NCBI RefSeq assembly: GCF_019112545.1
Contig: NW_025064895.1
Span: forward strand, 984,049-1,048,048
DNA length: 64,000 nucleotides
DNA from: Guyanagaster necrorhizus
Taxonomy: Eukaryota; Basidiomycota; Agaricomycetes; Agaricales; Physalacriaceae
Reading direction: 5' to 3'
Shown: positions 36,479 through 46,755 of the stretch, one piece after another
How positions within the stretch are numbered: the stretch's first letter is position 1
How the letters are laid out: each line of letters starts with the position of its first letter
Translations under genes and position numbers: made by a program
Notes under the pieces: model-generated
Database searches by the model: none
What the model was told of the DNA's origin: nothing
What the model saw: only the letters and a program-made list of their open reading frames with translations

Positions 36479-36997
36479 TGTTATGATTTTTCCTATTTTC
36501 TTTTCTTTTTCCTTCAGAAATGACCCCTATCTTTGCTTAGTCAGAGCACTTAGGCCAGCACTTAGGACTGTGGGAACACTTAGCTCAGCAATCCAGTTGG
36601 TCATCATCTTATTGTGCTGCTGTGTGCTGTGAAAGGAGAGACAATGCTCCTTTTGTTCCTAAATAGCAGTACAGCAGTAACAGCATAACAGCAAGACAAC
36701 AGCTTTTGTGGAGAGCCTGGCAACAGCAGAGGTAACAGCTCTATGACAGACAATATCTTTTGTGAACTTCTATTAATAGTTAGATAACAGAACAGTATTT
36801 AAGTAGCACTGTTTTTACTGTAGTAGCTTCAGCATTAAGCTAAAGTTTATTCTTCACCATCTACTCTCAAGCTCAAGCTTCTTGCACCTTGAACCACTTC
36901 CACTATTAACTTTGTGAACTCAGTCAGTCTAACCCGAAGTGCAAGGTTCTGAACTGTTTATCACATATTGATAGTCATGTGGGATTTGGGCCTAATA
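36479..36997 (+). repeat. Element A: 3' LTR
   Basis: 519 bases, TGTTATGATTTTTCC to GGCCTAATA, the last CA being TA by one transition. Same length as the 5' LTR. Followed by the TSD gtatg. Confidence 0.95.
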
Positions 36998-37053
36998 GTA
37001 TGCCAGTGGCTGATGGATCTGGTCTTTCAGATGGTTCTTGTTGTATTGGATGG
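36998..37053 (-). pseudogene. Element G: gag fragment between insertions A and D
   Basis: A 56-base remnant of G gag, including the TSD copies gtatg and gatgg. It aligns with the region around 17240-17310 of element F (catctggtatttgataggcc...gttgtactgcattgc), which proves that A and D entered the same gag about 45 bases apart. Confidence 0.8.
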
Positions 37054-37551
37054 TGTTAAGAATGTGCCAATCGAGTGGGCTTGAGTGCACATGTGGAGTC
37101 CAGTGGAGTGTGTGAGCATTGACAAAGCTATTGGCAATGTCACCCTTGAGTTGGAGCCTAAGGATCTGGATGGGCAGAATGGAGTTCCATCAGGAAAGTG
37201 AATAGGAATATCCTTCAGAGCAGAATCCAACAGACAAGATAGAGAGTAGTTGAGGTGAGTGCAAAGTGCAGATAGCTTATCCAAGTTGATATTCGAACTG
37301 AGTAGTTATGATGATGTACATGGCTTTATATACTAATAGTAGCTAATTCTGAGTCGGGTTCTATTGGGTTCTGGTGTCAGTATTCACTACCAAGTTCAGG
37401 GTCTAGATATTACAATGAGAAATATGGATGTGAAATGATAATGGTGAAATGAAATTGGTAGGTAATAGGAAGCAGCTAGAGTCCAGTGGGTAGCATGATT
37501 GGATTCGTGGTTGGTTGAGATGACACAGAGGCTGGCAGCATATGCATAACA
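37054..37551 (-). repeat. Element D: 3' LTR
   Basis: 498 bases, tgttaagaatgtgcc to atatgcataaca on the plus strand (TGTTATGC...TTAACA in element sense). The 13-base length difference from the 5' LTR is one indel near 37417-37440. Other differences are transitions. Minus-strand bases 37564-37552 (AAGGGGAAGATAC) form the polypurine tract. Confidence 0.93.
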
Positions 37552-37612
37552 GTATCTTCCCCTTAGCATTCTTGCCCTCAAGAGTGCAGATTCCGATGGC
37601 CAGTGGGGCCAC

Positions 37613-38993
37613 ATGGAAAATTGTTGGTGGCCATGAGAGTTTTGCAGCTTGAACTGAAATCACCATCTTCACCTATGTCATCACTCATGCACTCCTGAGC
37701 CTCTGGTGAGGGGGTCCACCTCTGATGGCTCTGAAGAGACCAAGGAATTGTTTCATCTGGAGTGGTGAACTGTGAAGAAAGAATATGCAGAAGCCATAGA
37801 GAGCCATTTGGAATGGCAAGAGGAGTGGGAGCAGGAGGAGAGGGCTCAGGTGGACCATATGGCCTGGGAGTCACAGAAAAAGAAGCAGAGAGAGAAATTG
37901 GAGAGGAAGAGAGAGAAGGTTCGGCAGGCTGCAGAGAGGCAGGTGAAAGAGGCAGAGGAGGCATTGAGAGAGGTGGCTCAGAGGGAGGCTGAGGAGAGGG
38001 AGGCTGCAAAGGCAGTGGTGAGGGCTGAAACTGAGGGGGTAGAGCCAGGAGAGATGGTTATGGAGGATGGATTGCAAATGACCCCTGCAGAGGCCATTGA
38101 TTTCCAGCTGCATCAAGTGTTAGCAGAACAGTTTGGTCCTAGCTCTGGTCTTCACTTCAAGAAAGTGGCTTGCCCTGTGCCTCCAGGGTCCAATGATGAG
38201 CAGGACAAGGGGACTGAGAGGGACAATGAGTCTGAGGAATCCGAGAGGACTCTGGAGAGGAGAAAGAAGGTGTGGGAGGAGAAGAGAAGGGTAGTGGGTC
38301 CAGTGGAGAAGGGCTGTAAATGCAAGTTCAGATTGAGGAGTGTAGTGGATAGTAGTGGGACAGAGGTGGTTGTTAGCCCCAAAAAGTGGGTGAAGTTGGA
38401 AGTGGCGGGACTGGTGGAGGGTGAAGAATTGTTGGATGGTGAAAGTAAGTGTCTTGGTTTTCTTTTCTGGCTTAACTTAGCTTTTGTTTTCAGAGAGTTA
38501 TATGTGTTGTCGTCAAGATGGTGCATGGTGTTATGCATGACCAGTAACTGAAGGCACCAGTTGAGAGTGGACTTGCTCTTGCTGCAAGGTCAAGAGAACT
38601 ATCTGTTCATTCAACAAGGGCATCACCACGAGTGAGGTGATCAGCAGCATGGAGGTCTCCACTGGTCTCCACCAACTTTCAAAATTGATATGCAAGTTGA
38701 TGCATTGCATGGATGAGTTGGCAGATGAGATGGCAGATGTTTATAGTACTGTGGCAGATCTTCAAGATGACTATAGTTCCGATGATATGTCATCTCCTTT
38801 AGAGCTGTTTTCAGAGTCCAAGGTGGAGGCCTGGAAGAAGGTCTGACTGATTTTCAAGGATGAGAGAGATCAGGAGATGAAGGATCTTTAGGAGGTGATG
38901 TTGAAGAGGCTGGACGAGGATATAAAGGAGTTGAAGGAGCAGGGGGAGAGTTTGGGTTCTGGTGCAGGCCCGTCAGATTCCGCCTTTTTGTAA
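37613..38993 (+). pseudogene. Antisense spliced accessory gene of element D, Zn2Cys6-like
   Basis: Two exons, 37613-38444 and 38494-38993, joined in phase to give 444 codons; the total is an exact multiple of three. The ATG at 37613 is my choice (first in-frame Met downstream of the LTR). Exon 1 has a Glu- and Lys-rich coiled-coil region (EYAEAIESHLEWQEEWEQEE to about 38040) and a basic stretch near 38300. Exon 2 starts with a cysteine pattern: Y(38499)-x2-C(38508)-x6-C(38529)-x14-C(38574)-x2-C(38583)-x6-C(38604). The Tyr is one G-to-A step from Cys, so this is close to the fungal Zn2Cys6 layout. Two further helical charged segments follow (LSKLICKLMHCMDELADEM and LKRLDEDIKELKEQGE). Seven in-frame stops (six TGA, one TAG) are all explainable by transitions. 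The gene converges tail to tail on pol. Function unknown; a DNA-binding regulator is only an inference. Confidence 0.72.
38445..38493 (+). other. Predicted 49-base intron in the antisense gene of element D
   Basis: Donor GTAAGT at 38445-38450, branch-site candidate CTTAAC at 38471-38476, acceptor TTTTCAG at 38487-38493. Removing it joins phase 1 to the frame that carries the cysteine motif and stays readable to TAA at 38991. Size and signals are typical of filamentous fungi. Confidence 0.8.
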
Positions 38994-39179
38994 AATATTT
39001 GTACGAAGTATATAGAAAAGAGCATTGGATATTGGTAATGGAGAAAAAAAATGTAAATACAAAATTTTGATTTGAAAGTGTAAGAGTGATTGAAATGGTA
39101 GTAATTAGTGGTTAGAATTGAAATGGTAAAATAGGGTGCTGGTGGTGTTCAGAGTAGCATTGTATTAGGAATGGAATGT

Positions 39180-42100
39180 TTAAATGACTTTGGACAAGGG
39201 TCCTAGTTTGCCTGGGTATTGGTGGTGGAATTCTTCAATGAATTCATTGGCGGAGAACTCGGAGGCTGGTAACCATGCAAATTCTTCATTGGTACCTTCA
39301 TATCCTAGCCACTGGAGTTTGTACAACAGTGGGCAGCAAAACTGGCAGTCCAGTTTAGAGTCAAAGATTTGGGCTATTTTGAAATGTTCTTCTCCATTGA
39401 CTTTGACTGGAGGCAGTAGTAGTTGGATTTGGTTAGGAATGGTGTTTTCTTCTATGGGTTCCAATTGTGACATATAGAAGACAGGGTGAATAGACCAGAG
39501 ATCTGGCAGAAGCCTCAGAGTAAAGGAGTGGGTACCAGGTTGGACTATGATTTCAAAAGAACCAAGGTATTTTTTCAAAAATTTTCTGGTCAGGTGGATG
39601 GTTTTGATATGTTTAGAGCTGAGGTAGGCCTTGTCCCCCACTATGAATGGGGGTGCCGGAATCCGATGCTTATCTGCTTGGATCTTGTAGTGAGACTGAG
39701 CTTCAGAAATTTCATCCTTCAGTAATTGATGAAGTTCATCAAGGTTGACTGTGAAATCTTGGGCCTAGGCAGAGGCAATATCCCTTTCAGGGTGAACAGT
39801 GATGTTGGGGTGGTAACCCTTATTGGCAAAAAATGGGAAAATTCCAGTGGATGCATTAGGGACATTGTTGTAGGCGAATTCAGCAATGGGTAGGAGGATG
39901 TCCCAGTTGTTCTGTTGGTAGAAGCAGTAGATATGGATGTACTATTTCAGAGTTTGGTTTACCTGTTTGGTTTGTCCATCAGCCTCCAGATGGTAATCAG
40001 AGGTAAGATGGAGCTCCATGTCAAGAGTCATGACTAAGGCACAAGTAAATTGGGAGATGAATTTGGAGCCATGGTCAGATGTGATGTGACTGGGTACCCC
40101 ATGTTTGGAGAATACATGGATAAGGAAAAGTTGGGTGAGCTCCACAGAGTTAATGGTGTCATGAGTGGAAATGAAGATGGCTTACTTGCTAGTTTGGTCT
40201 ATGACTACTAAGATGGCAGTGAATCCATTAGAGTCCAGTAGTTGTTCAATGAAGTCCATGAAAATAGAATCCCATGGCCGTTTGGAAACTGGCAGAGGTT
40301 TGAGTAACCTATAGGGGTGGTGTCTAGATGCCTTATTGCATCCACAAACTGTGCAGGACTTAACATAGTGTCAGACATATTCATGCATCTTTAGCCAGGT
40401 ATAGTTCTGCTGGACTAGTTTCAATGTCTGGTTTTGACCAAAGTGGCCTGCCAAGATGTGGTCATGATTGTTCTGTAGTATATGGAGACAGAGATCTCTG
40501 GACTCTGGGACATAGATGTGGCCTTCAAAGCAGAGGATGTCTGATTTATCAATGGACCACTGAGAGGGAGAGGATTCTGAAGTGGCTTTAGCCTGGCAGA
40601 GACCATCAGAGGATGTAGGGTCAGAAGATTGTACTTGTTTGATATCAATGTGGAGCTTGTCAATGTCTATGATGGCACTGGCTCAGAGGGTAGGGCCTTC
40701 AAGATAGGTTGCATGGAGTGATGTGAAAAGTTGTTCTTGGGTGAACATAGGTCAGAAGTTGTGGGAGTTGACTTGGGCATATTGGCTATCTCCCTCTTTA
40801 GGGTAGATGTCCCATCATCTAGTGAGCACATCCAGTTTTCCACCAAGTTTTCCAGGGTGGAAACATATTACTAGATTGAACTGGGATAGGTATTCAGATC
40901 AGTGGACTTGTCTGCAGGTTAGAATCTTAGTGGTGGCAAAGTATTCAAGGTTCTTGTGGTCTGTTACAATATTGATGGAGTCCATGAAGCCTTCAAGATA
41001 GTGCTGCCAATGCTTAAAAGCTTCAAAAATGGCCAGGAGCTCCTTGTCATGGGTGTCATAGTTGAGCTCAGCATTGTGGAGGCTTTGGGAGCAGAATGCA
41101 ATTGGGTGAATTTCACCATCTTCAAGGCAGATGGAGAGGATAGCTGCAATGGCATAATCAGAGGCATTGGTCTCCATCACTATCTTTCAATCAGGGACCC
41201 AGTGAGTAAAAATGGGAGCATGTGTAAAGGCCTCTTTCAATTCATTGAAGGTGGCCAAGCATTTGTCATCAAATTTTCATGGAATTCCCTTGTGGGTGAG
41301 TCATGTAAGAGGAATGATGATGTCACTATATCCATGTATGAAGCGACAGTAGAAGTTGGCAAAGCCGAGGAAGGATTGGATGTCCTTGACTTTTTATAAC
41401 ACTGGCCAGTCAACAATGGCCTTGACTTTTTCTTCTGACATGCAAAGTCCTTCAGGTGATAGGATGTAGCCTAGGTACTCCATGGAGTCCTGGTTGAATT
41501 TGCATTTGGAGCTCTTGCAGTAGAGTCCATTAGCTCTAAGCCTGTGTAGGACCTCTTAAACATGTTTCTGATGATCTTCTGGGTTGTCAGAATATATGAG
41601 GATGTCATCGAGATAGACTACTACTGATATGTCAAGTATGTCAGAGAATATATCATTCACAAATCATTGGAATGCTGCTGGAGCATTTGTGAGGCCAAAA
41701 GACATGATATGCCATTTGAAGGAACTGTAATGGGTCTGGAAGGCTGTTTTCCATTCATCCCCCTTAGCTATGCAAATGAGATGGTAGGCATGCCTAAGGT
41801 CAAGTTTAGTGTAGATGCACATAGAGTGGGTGGAGTTGAGGAGATCAGAAATGAGAGAGAGGAGGTAGCAATCTTTCTTGGAGATTTTGTTTAGGCCATA
41901 GTAGTCAACACAAAGTCAGAGTTCACTAGTCTTTTTTTTGACAAATAGAACTGGAGCCCCATGTGAAGAGTGGGATGGAGTAATAAACCCATTATGCAGA
42001 TTATCATCAATAAACTCTCATAAGACCTTGAGTTCAGATTCTGAGAGAGAATAAATAGAGCCAAGTGGTGGAGATGTTTCTTTCTCAAGGTTGATTTTAA

Positions 42101-43031
42101 GGTCATATGGCCTGTGTTTGGGTAGCTTTTCAGAGAGGGTATCGCTGAAGACATCTGCAAAATCATGGTACTCTACTGGCACTGATGAAAGATCTGCTGG
42201 TTCTGCGGATATGGCTTTGGCTCTAATATTGGGCAAGGAAGGCTGCAGTGTGAACTGCTGAGCATCTTCTTCTGTACTGGCTCAGACAAATGCAGCAGTG
42301 GATATGATGGAGATCTTTGAGTGTGCTTTCATAGTAAAAGATTCTGAGGGAGGATAGGAGTAGATGGGTTTATACAGGAATAGAGTCTGCTGGTTACCTG
42401 GAGTTGATTTGGAATGAGGTGAAGCTCCGGAAGTTGGACTAATGGAGTCCGATGGGCACAAAAGTCCTGGATTTGAGCTGGAAGGCTTGGAGAGGGGTGG
42501 ACTATTGTCTTGTGAGCATAGAAGTCCCTGAGATGCAGTGGGAGCCATGAAATTGGTTGGAGTGAGGTCTTGGTAGCTTGAGCAGAAAATGATACTGTTC
42601 TCAGCCCAGTCAATCAGTGAATTGTAGCGAGAGAGCCAGTTGTATCCTAGGACAAGATTGCAAGATGAATCCAGAGGAGTGACATAGAAGTCAATGAAAA
42701 AGGTGTCTCCAGATGGAAAACAGATGGGGATGGTTGCAACTTGAGATATATGGCTCCTGATGAAACCATCAAATAATCGAAGTTGCACACTAGGAATGGT
42801 TTTAATGGAGATTTTATTGGCAGCTACATACTTAGTGTCAACAAAGCAGTGGCTAGAGCCAGAATCAATAAGAGCAAGAAAACATAGGATGATACAAGTT
42901 GGGGAACTATTGGGTTCCATAGTAGTCGGTAATTCTGCTGAGAGAGGAATGTGGAAGGAGTGGTTGGAAAGGGATGTTGCATTGAGAGTGATGACCTCCA
43001 GTGTGCAAATAGAGTCAATGCAACTCTGAAC
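39180..43031 (-). pseudogene. Element D: pol (protease, RT, RNase H, integrase, chromodomain-like end)
   Basis: One frame (-1 relative to gag) from about 43031 to TAA 39182-39180. Retropepsin: LALIDSGSSHCFVD near 42880-42840. RT: YHDFADVF and LPKHRPYDLKI near 42170-42110, with active site YLDD at 41615-41604. RNase H: TNASDYAIAAILS at 41175-41135 and DKELLAIFEAF near 41050. Integrase: HGVPSHITSDHGSKF near 40110-40065, then GQTKQVNQTLK where related integrases have Glu in QTLEQY, so the third catalytic residue appears to be Lys. C-terminal: WLGYEGTNEEFAWLPASEF near 39310-39250. Stops are fewer than in the other elements. Confidence 0.9.
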
Positions 43032-43057
43032 TCACATGAAGGGAACAGAGTTGCTTT

Positions 43058-44506
43058 CTAGTTTTCTGACTCTGTCAGGGCCAGTTCTACAGGAGCAGTG
43101 TTGACTTCTGCTACACAACCCTTAGCAGAGACTACTGCCTTCCGCTTATTGCAGTTCTCAGTCTTGTATTTGGCTCCACAGAACATGCAAAGGTTGTTCT
43201 GGCACCAGTGGTCTTTTTCTTCCTGAGTAAGATGGCCATCTTTGCCTAGCTTGTCAGCATAGAGCTTAGAGGTGGTAGATTTCGGTGTGGAGCTGGAGTC
43301 TGAGGAAGAAGTGTTAGACTCCTTGAATTTGGGATTGGGGGATTTATTGTCCCAGTTTTCATAGGCAATTTCAGTCTTCCAGGTCCAGTAGCAAGCATCA
43401 AGTTCTTGGGCAAGGAAGTGCATATCACAAAGGTTGTTTGGCTTCCTATGGTATGCTATGTCATTCTTGATATGGATGCAAAGGCCACAGTAAAAGGCAT
43501 GGTGGAGGGAGTTGTCTCTGTACTCAATTTGTGAAGCATACTGGTTGAATTGGACTATGTACTTTATGATCCAATCTCTATCACACATCTGAAGGTGTTC
43601 TAATGCATCTTCAGCATCCCTGATAGCATCAAAGGGGCTGAAGTTGCCATGAAGCTCATCTAGGAAAGCTGTGTAGGAGAATTGCCAGGCTGATGGATTC
43701 CACAGATTGGGATTAAAAATGTCTGATTCGAACCAGTTAAGTGTGGTGCCAGCCAGGAATGAAATAGCATAGTTAACCTTGTTAGCATCTGTTGCAAATG
43801 TGGTAGGTCTGTTATTGAAGTTCAACTGAAGGGAGACGATGAAAGCCTTCAGTTTGTGAGGGTCAGAGCCATCAAATAGTTCTGGTTTCTTGATCTTGGT
43901 GCAGATAGTGGCTGGTTTAGGGTTGTTAAGGGAAGCAGAGACTCCTTGTAGCAGGTTCATGAATTCTAGGAACATGTCCTGCTAGTTTGGATTGTTACTT
44001 CCTGCAGGGCCATCAGAGCTGCCTGAGCTATTGGGACCACCTGGTCCTTCTGGTCCTTCTGGTCCTCCTAGTCCATCTGGAAAAGGGTTTGGTGGATTGT
44101 CACCTGGTTCCTGTCAGATGGGAGTATAAGTAGGGGTGTCTTCATCTCTGCCCTCTGAGTCTGGGCTGTCTGGATCCCTGTGCATGTTGCCCAAGAATAA
44201 GGGGTTTATTGGAGGGTCAGTTCAGGCACCATACATCAGGCTGGTCTGTTGGGCCCCATTAGTTGGAATGCTGGTGGCATCAAAAGGGTTAGGGGAGTCG
44301 TCGTAATTAGATTGGTGGGCTGTGAAGCTAGAGTGATTGTAGGTTTCCCTATGGGAAGGTTGTCCTCCACTGGAGGCCGATCCAAAAAGGCCTGGTTGTT
44401 CCTTTGAGGTAGAGGCCAGAATGTCTTCCATGAAAAACATGTTTGAATGAGTGGGCTGGGTTTATTCAGGATCAGTTTCTGTGAGTTTGGTAAATGTGGT
44501 GGACAT
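43058..44506 (-). pseudogene. Element D: gag
   Basis: ATG 44506 (MSTTFTKLTETDPE) or 44440 (MFFMEDILAST); both are in the same frame, with a TAA between them that reads as a decayed CAA. A Gly-Pro-rich collagen-like spacer (GPEGPEGPGGP near 44060) precedes the capsid domain IKKPELFDGSDPHKLKAF at 43895-43840, which runs to NWFESDIFNP. The zinc-knuckle-like CMFCGAKYKTENC is near 43188-43150, with Tyr in place of His. It ends at TAG 43058. The 305-codon stretch 43058-43975 is free of stops, the longest intact gag in the window. Confidence 0.88.
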
Positions 44507-44532
44507 GATAAAATTTTCGACTCAAGAGTTTG

Positions 44533-44543
44533 AGTTCAAATAT
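44533..44543 (-). promoter_or_regulatory. Element D: candidate self-priming site
   Basis: Minus-strand ATATTTGAACT starts 2 bases after the 5' LTR. It can pair with AGTTCGAATAT in the LTR (44791-44781) at 10 of 11 positions, the other being a G-U wobble. The LTR segment begins 33 bases after the TATA box TATATAAAG (44824-44816), near the expected mRNA start. GTTCGAAT also resembles a tRNA T-arm, so a tRNA-derived primer cannot be excluded. Confidence 0.4.
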
Positions 44544-44545
44544 AC

Positions 44546-45030
44546 TGTTAAGAATATGCCAATCGAGTGGGCTTGAATGCATGCACAGAGTCCAGCAGAG
44601 TGCATGGGCATTGACAAAGCTATTGGCAATGTCACCCTTGAGTTGGAGCCTAAGGATCTGAATGAGCAGAACAGAGTTCCATCAGGAAAGTGAACAGGAA
44701 TATCCTTTGGAGCAGAATCCGACAGATGAGATAGGGAGTAGTTGAGATGAGTGCAAAGTGCAGATGGCTTATCCAAGTTGATATTCGAACTGAGTAGTTA
44801 CGATGATGTACATGGCTTTATATACTAATAGTAGCTAATTCTGAGTCAGATTCCATTGGGTTCCAGTGTCAGTATTCACTACTGAGTTTGGGGTCTAGAT
44901 ATTACAATGTGAAATGATAATAGTGAAATAAAATTGGTAGGTAATAGGAAGTGGCCAGAGTCTGGTGGATAGCATGATTGGATTCATGGTTAGTTGAGGT
45001 GACACAGAGGCTGGCGGCATGTGCATAACA
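44546..45030 (-). repeat. Element D: 5' LTR
   Basis: 485 bases, tgttaagaatatgcc to atgtgcataaca on the plus strand; partner of 37054-37551. TATA box on the minus strand at 44824-44816. Followed on the right by the TSD gatgg and the remainder of G gag. Confidence 0.93.
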
Positions 45031-45035
45031 GATGG

Positions 45036-45483
45036 TGGTATAGTTGGTTGTCACATACCTTAGGATTTCTGTTTTTTCATTGGTTAGTGACTGCAAATAT
45101 AATTGTCCTAATTGTGATGCCACTCAGGTGATATCACACCATAAAAAGTTTACTCCCTGCAGATACAACTCCTGATACTCCTGAGTCCTTGCCTCTTGTA
45201 TTGCCCTTTCCAATTCTTCTTCATCTGTATCTTCTTGCAGGAAATAAAAAAAGTCCTCTCTGGTGCAAGGTAGATCACTATTTTCAGTTTCCTCACTTCC
45301 CATGTCCTTAGTGTTCTCCTCTTCAAGAGAGATGGCAGGCAGGGCAGAGGAACTCTTCTCATCCTCTGGTGGTTGGACTGTTGTTCTGCTGCTCTGGCTG
45401 AGTGCTAAGGCCAGTGGTGGAGCTTGAGGCATTGGAAAGATCATGGTAGGCAGAGGTTGGCTGACTACTGATATGTTCATCAT
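45036..45483 (-). pseudogene. Element G: gag, N-terminal part
   Basis: Starts at ATG 45483 (MMNISVVSQPLPT), placed in the +1 frame relative to ORF1 at the same position as the gag ATG of I (61986) and F (17760). The acidic region MGSEETENSDLPC...EDTDEEELERAIQEARTQEYQELYLQGVNFLW is at 45310-45130. Interrupted by D at 45035. Confidence 0.75.
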
Positions 45484-46755
45484 ATTGGTTCTCTCCCATT
45501 GCTCTCACTGCCTCCACTCACTCACAATAGAGCTGGACATTTCACCAGTATCCATCATCAAGTAGCTGCCCAACCACTTGGCTCCTGAGAAATCCTTGGA
45601 GTGCATGAGCAGGAATGTGAGCAGTCTCAGGGACTCATAGCCTATAGTGTCTGAGGACAGACTCATCATCTCTGAACATAGTATCAATACTGGAGGTTCA
45701 TCAGAGAGAGGGATACTGGAGGGTTGGAGGGTGTAGGGGAGACTCAAAGGCTCTGTCTTCTGCTGTGAGAGTCTCATTTCACCAGCAGTTCTCACTCCAG
45801 CAGCTGGACTTGGTACTTGGCTTCCTGAAGACTGGGGTGGAGAGGGATGGGTCAGCTCATACTGAGGCAAGGACAGTGGTGCCTTCAGGCCAGAGTCCAT
45901 ACTAATTTGAGACATTGGCTCTTTTCAGCTGGACCCTCTTGACTTCTTGCTGCTTATTGCGATGCTGCTCATCATACCTGGTGGCTTCTCATCTCCATCT
46001 CCCTTTCTCAATGAGACACTCCTCAAGCTTGCTGCAAATTGGCTGTAGTGCAGTTTGTTGCCTCTGCTCTTCCTGTCTGAGGGTCTCATTGTAGTTGAAG
46101 AGGATGTCGGTGTTCCAAGTGGGAAAGTATCAGTGTATAACCTCATCCTATACTTCTCTTCCTCAGTGCTCATCATGGAGCCAGTCTGAGAATATCCTCT
46201 CTATCCCATCACTTGTCCTGACTGAGCATAGGGAGGTAGAGGTGAGGCTATAAGACTGGCCTCAAGGTGATGTTTGGCAGGATCTTGTAGCCAACTGAGC
46301 AGCATTGAGAGAATCTCTAGCATAGTTAGCAATCCCTCTGGTTCTAGAGATGGTGGTAGGGTCAGATGAGAGAGACTGCTGAAAAAAGTCTCCTGAAATG
46401 TCCTTGTCTTCATAGTTAGACAGGGGTCCTGGGATCCATGGGTTTCTGAATCCTGAGATGCGAGGGTCAAGGTCTTGGCTAGATTGTCTGGGAGGGTATC
46501 AGTGTCTCTCTTCTTCCTGAATGTCTCCTTGATGCAGGCTGCTAGATCTAACTTCTGATAAGGGGCTCATTGGGGGCTGGTGAGATGTTCATTGGGATTC
46601 GGGGATGTCATGTAAAGAGAGATCAGGAGTTACATTTCATATGATGTGTCAGATATGCTGAAACTTATTATAATATCTAATAGTCCAAGCAGTAATTGAA
46701 TAGTGTCTCTGGCACAGCTGGATGATTATTAATAATCCCAACAATGTTCTGATGA
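45359..46755 (-). pseudogene. Element G: ORF1 main part
   Basis: Continues the hydrophobic N-terminal segment (RTLLGLLIIIQLC near 46750-46710) after insertion J, in one frame down to TGA 45361-45359. Sequence shared with I and F: EDKDISGDFFQQSLSSDPTT, then ADPSLSTPVFRKPSTKS near 45850, then GQLLDDGYW near 45560. It overlaps gag from 45483 to 45359. Unknown function. Confidence 0.65.

Larger units (their letters stand above)
28480..36997 (+). mobile_element. Ty3/gypsy element A (complete, youngest of the TGTTATG group)
   Basis: 8,518 bases with two equal-length LTRs and the perfect TSD gtatg (28475-28479 and 36998-37002), inserted in the gag of element G. Layout: 5' LTR, PBS, ORF1, gag, pol, PPT, 3' LTR. 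The LTRs differ by only a small number of transitions, but pol carries an 88-base deletion and many stop codons. Confidence 0.95.
37054..45030 (-). mobile_element. Ty3/gypsy element D with an antisense accessory gene
   Basis: 7,977 bases, two LTRs and the perfect TSD gatgg (37049-37053 and 45031-45035), inserted in G gag. It belongs to a different family from the TGTTATGATT elements: a Gag with the FDGSDPHKLKAF motif, a retropepsin with LIDSGSSHCF, and a three-part pol. Between the end of pol (39180) and the 3' LTR lie 1.6 kb holding a spliced gene on the opposite strand. Confidence 0.95.

Noticed and set aside
37871..38116. Open stretches on the minus strand opposite the antisense gene of D (also 37578-38009 and 38152-38538)
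   Set aside because: They are complements of a low-complexity Glu/Lys/Arg-rich coding region and read as Ser/Leu/Pro strings; the plus-strand frame has the intron and the cysteine motif.
44781..44791. TTCGAAT as the B box of a tRNA gene
   Set aside because: No A box, no acceptor-stem pairing and no cloverleaf around it; it lies at the LTR transcription start.
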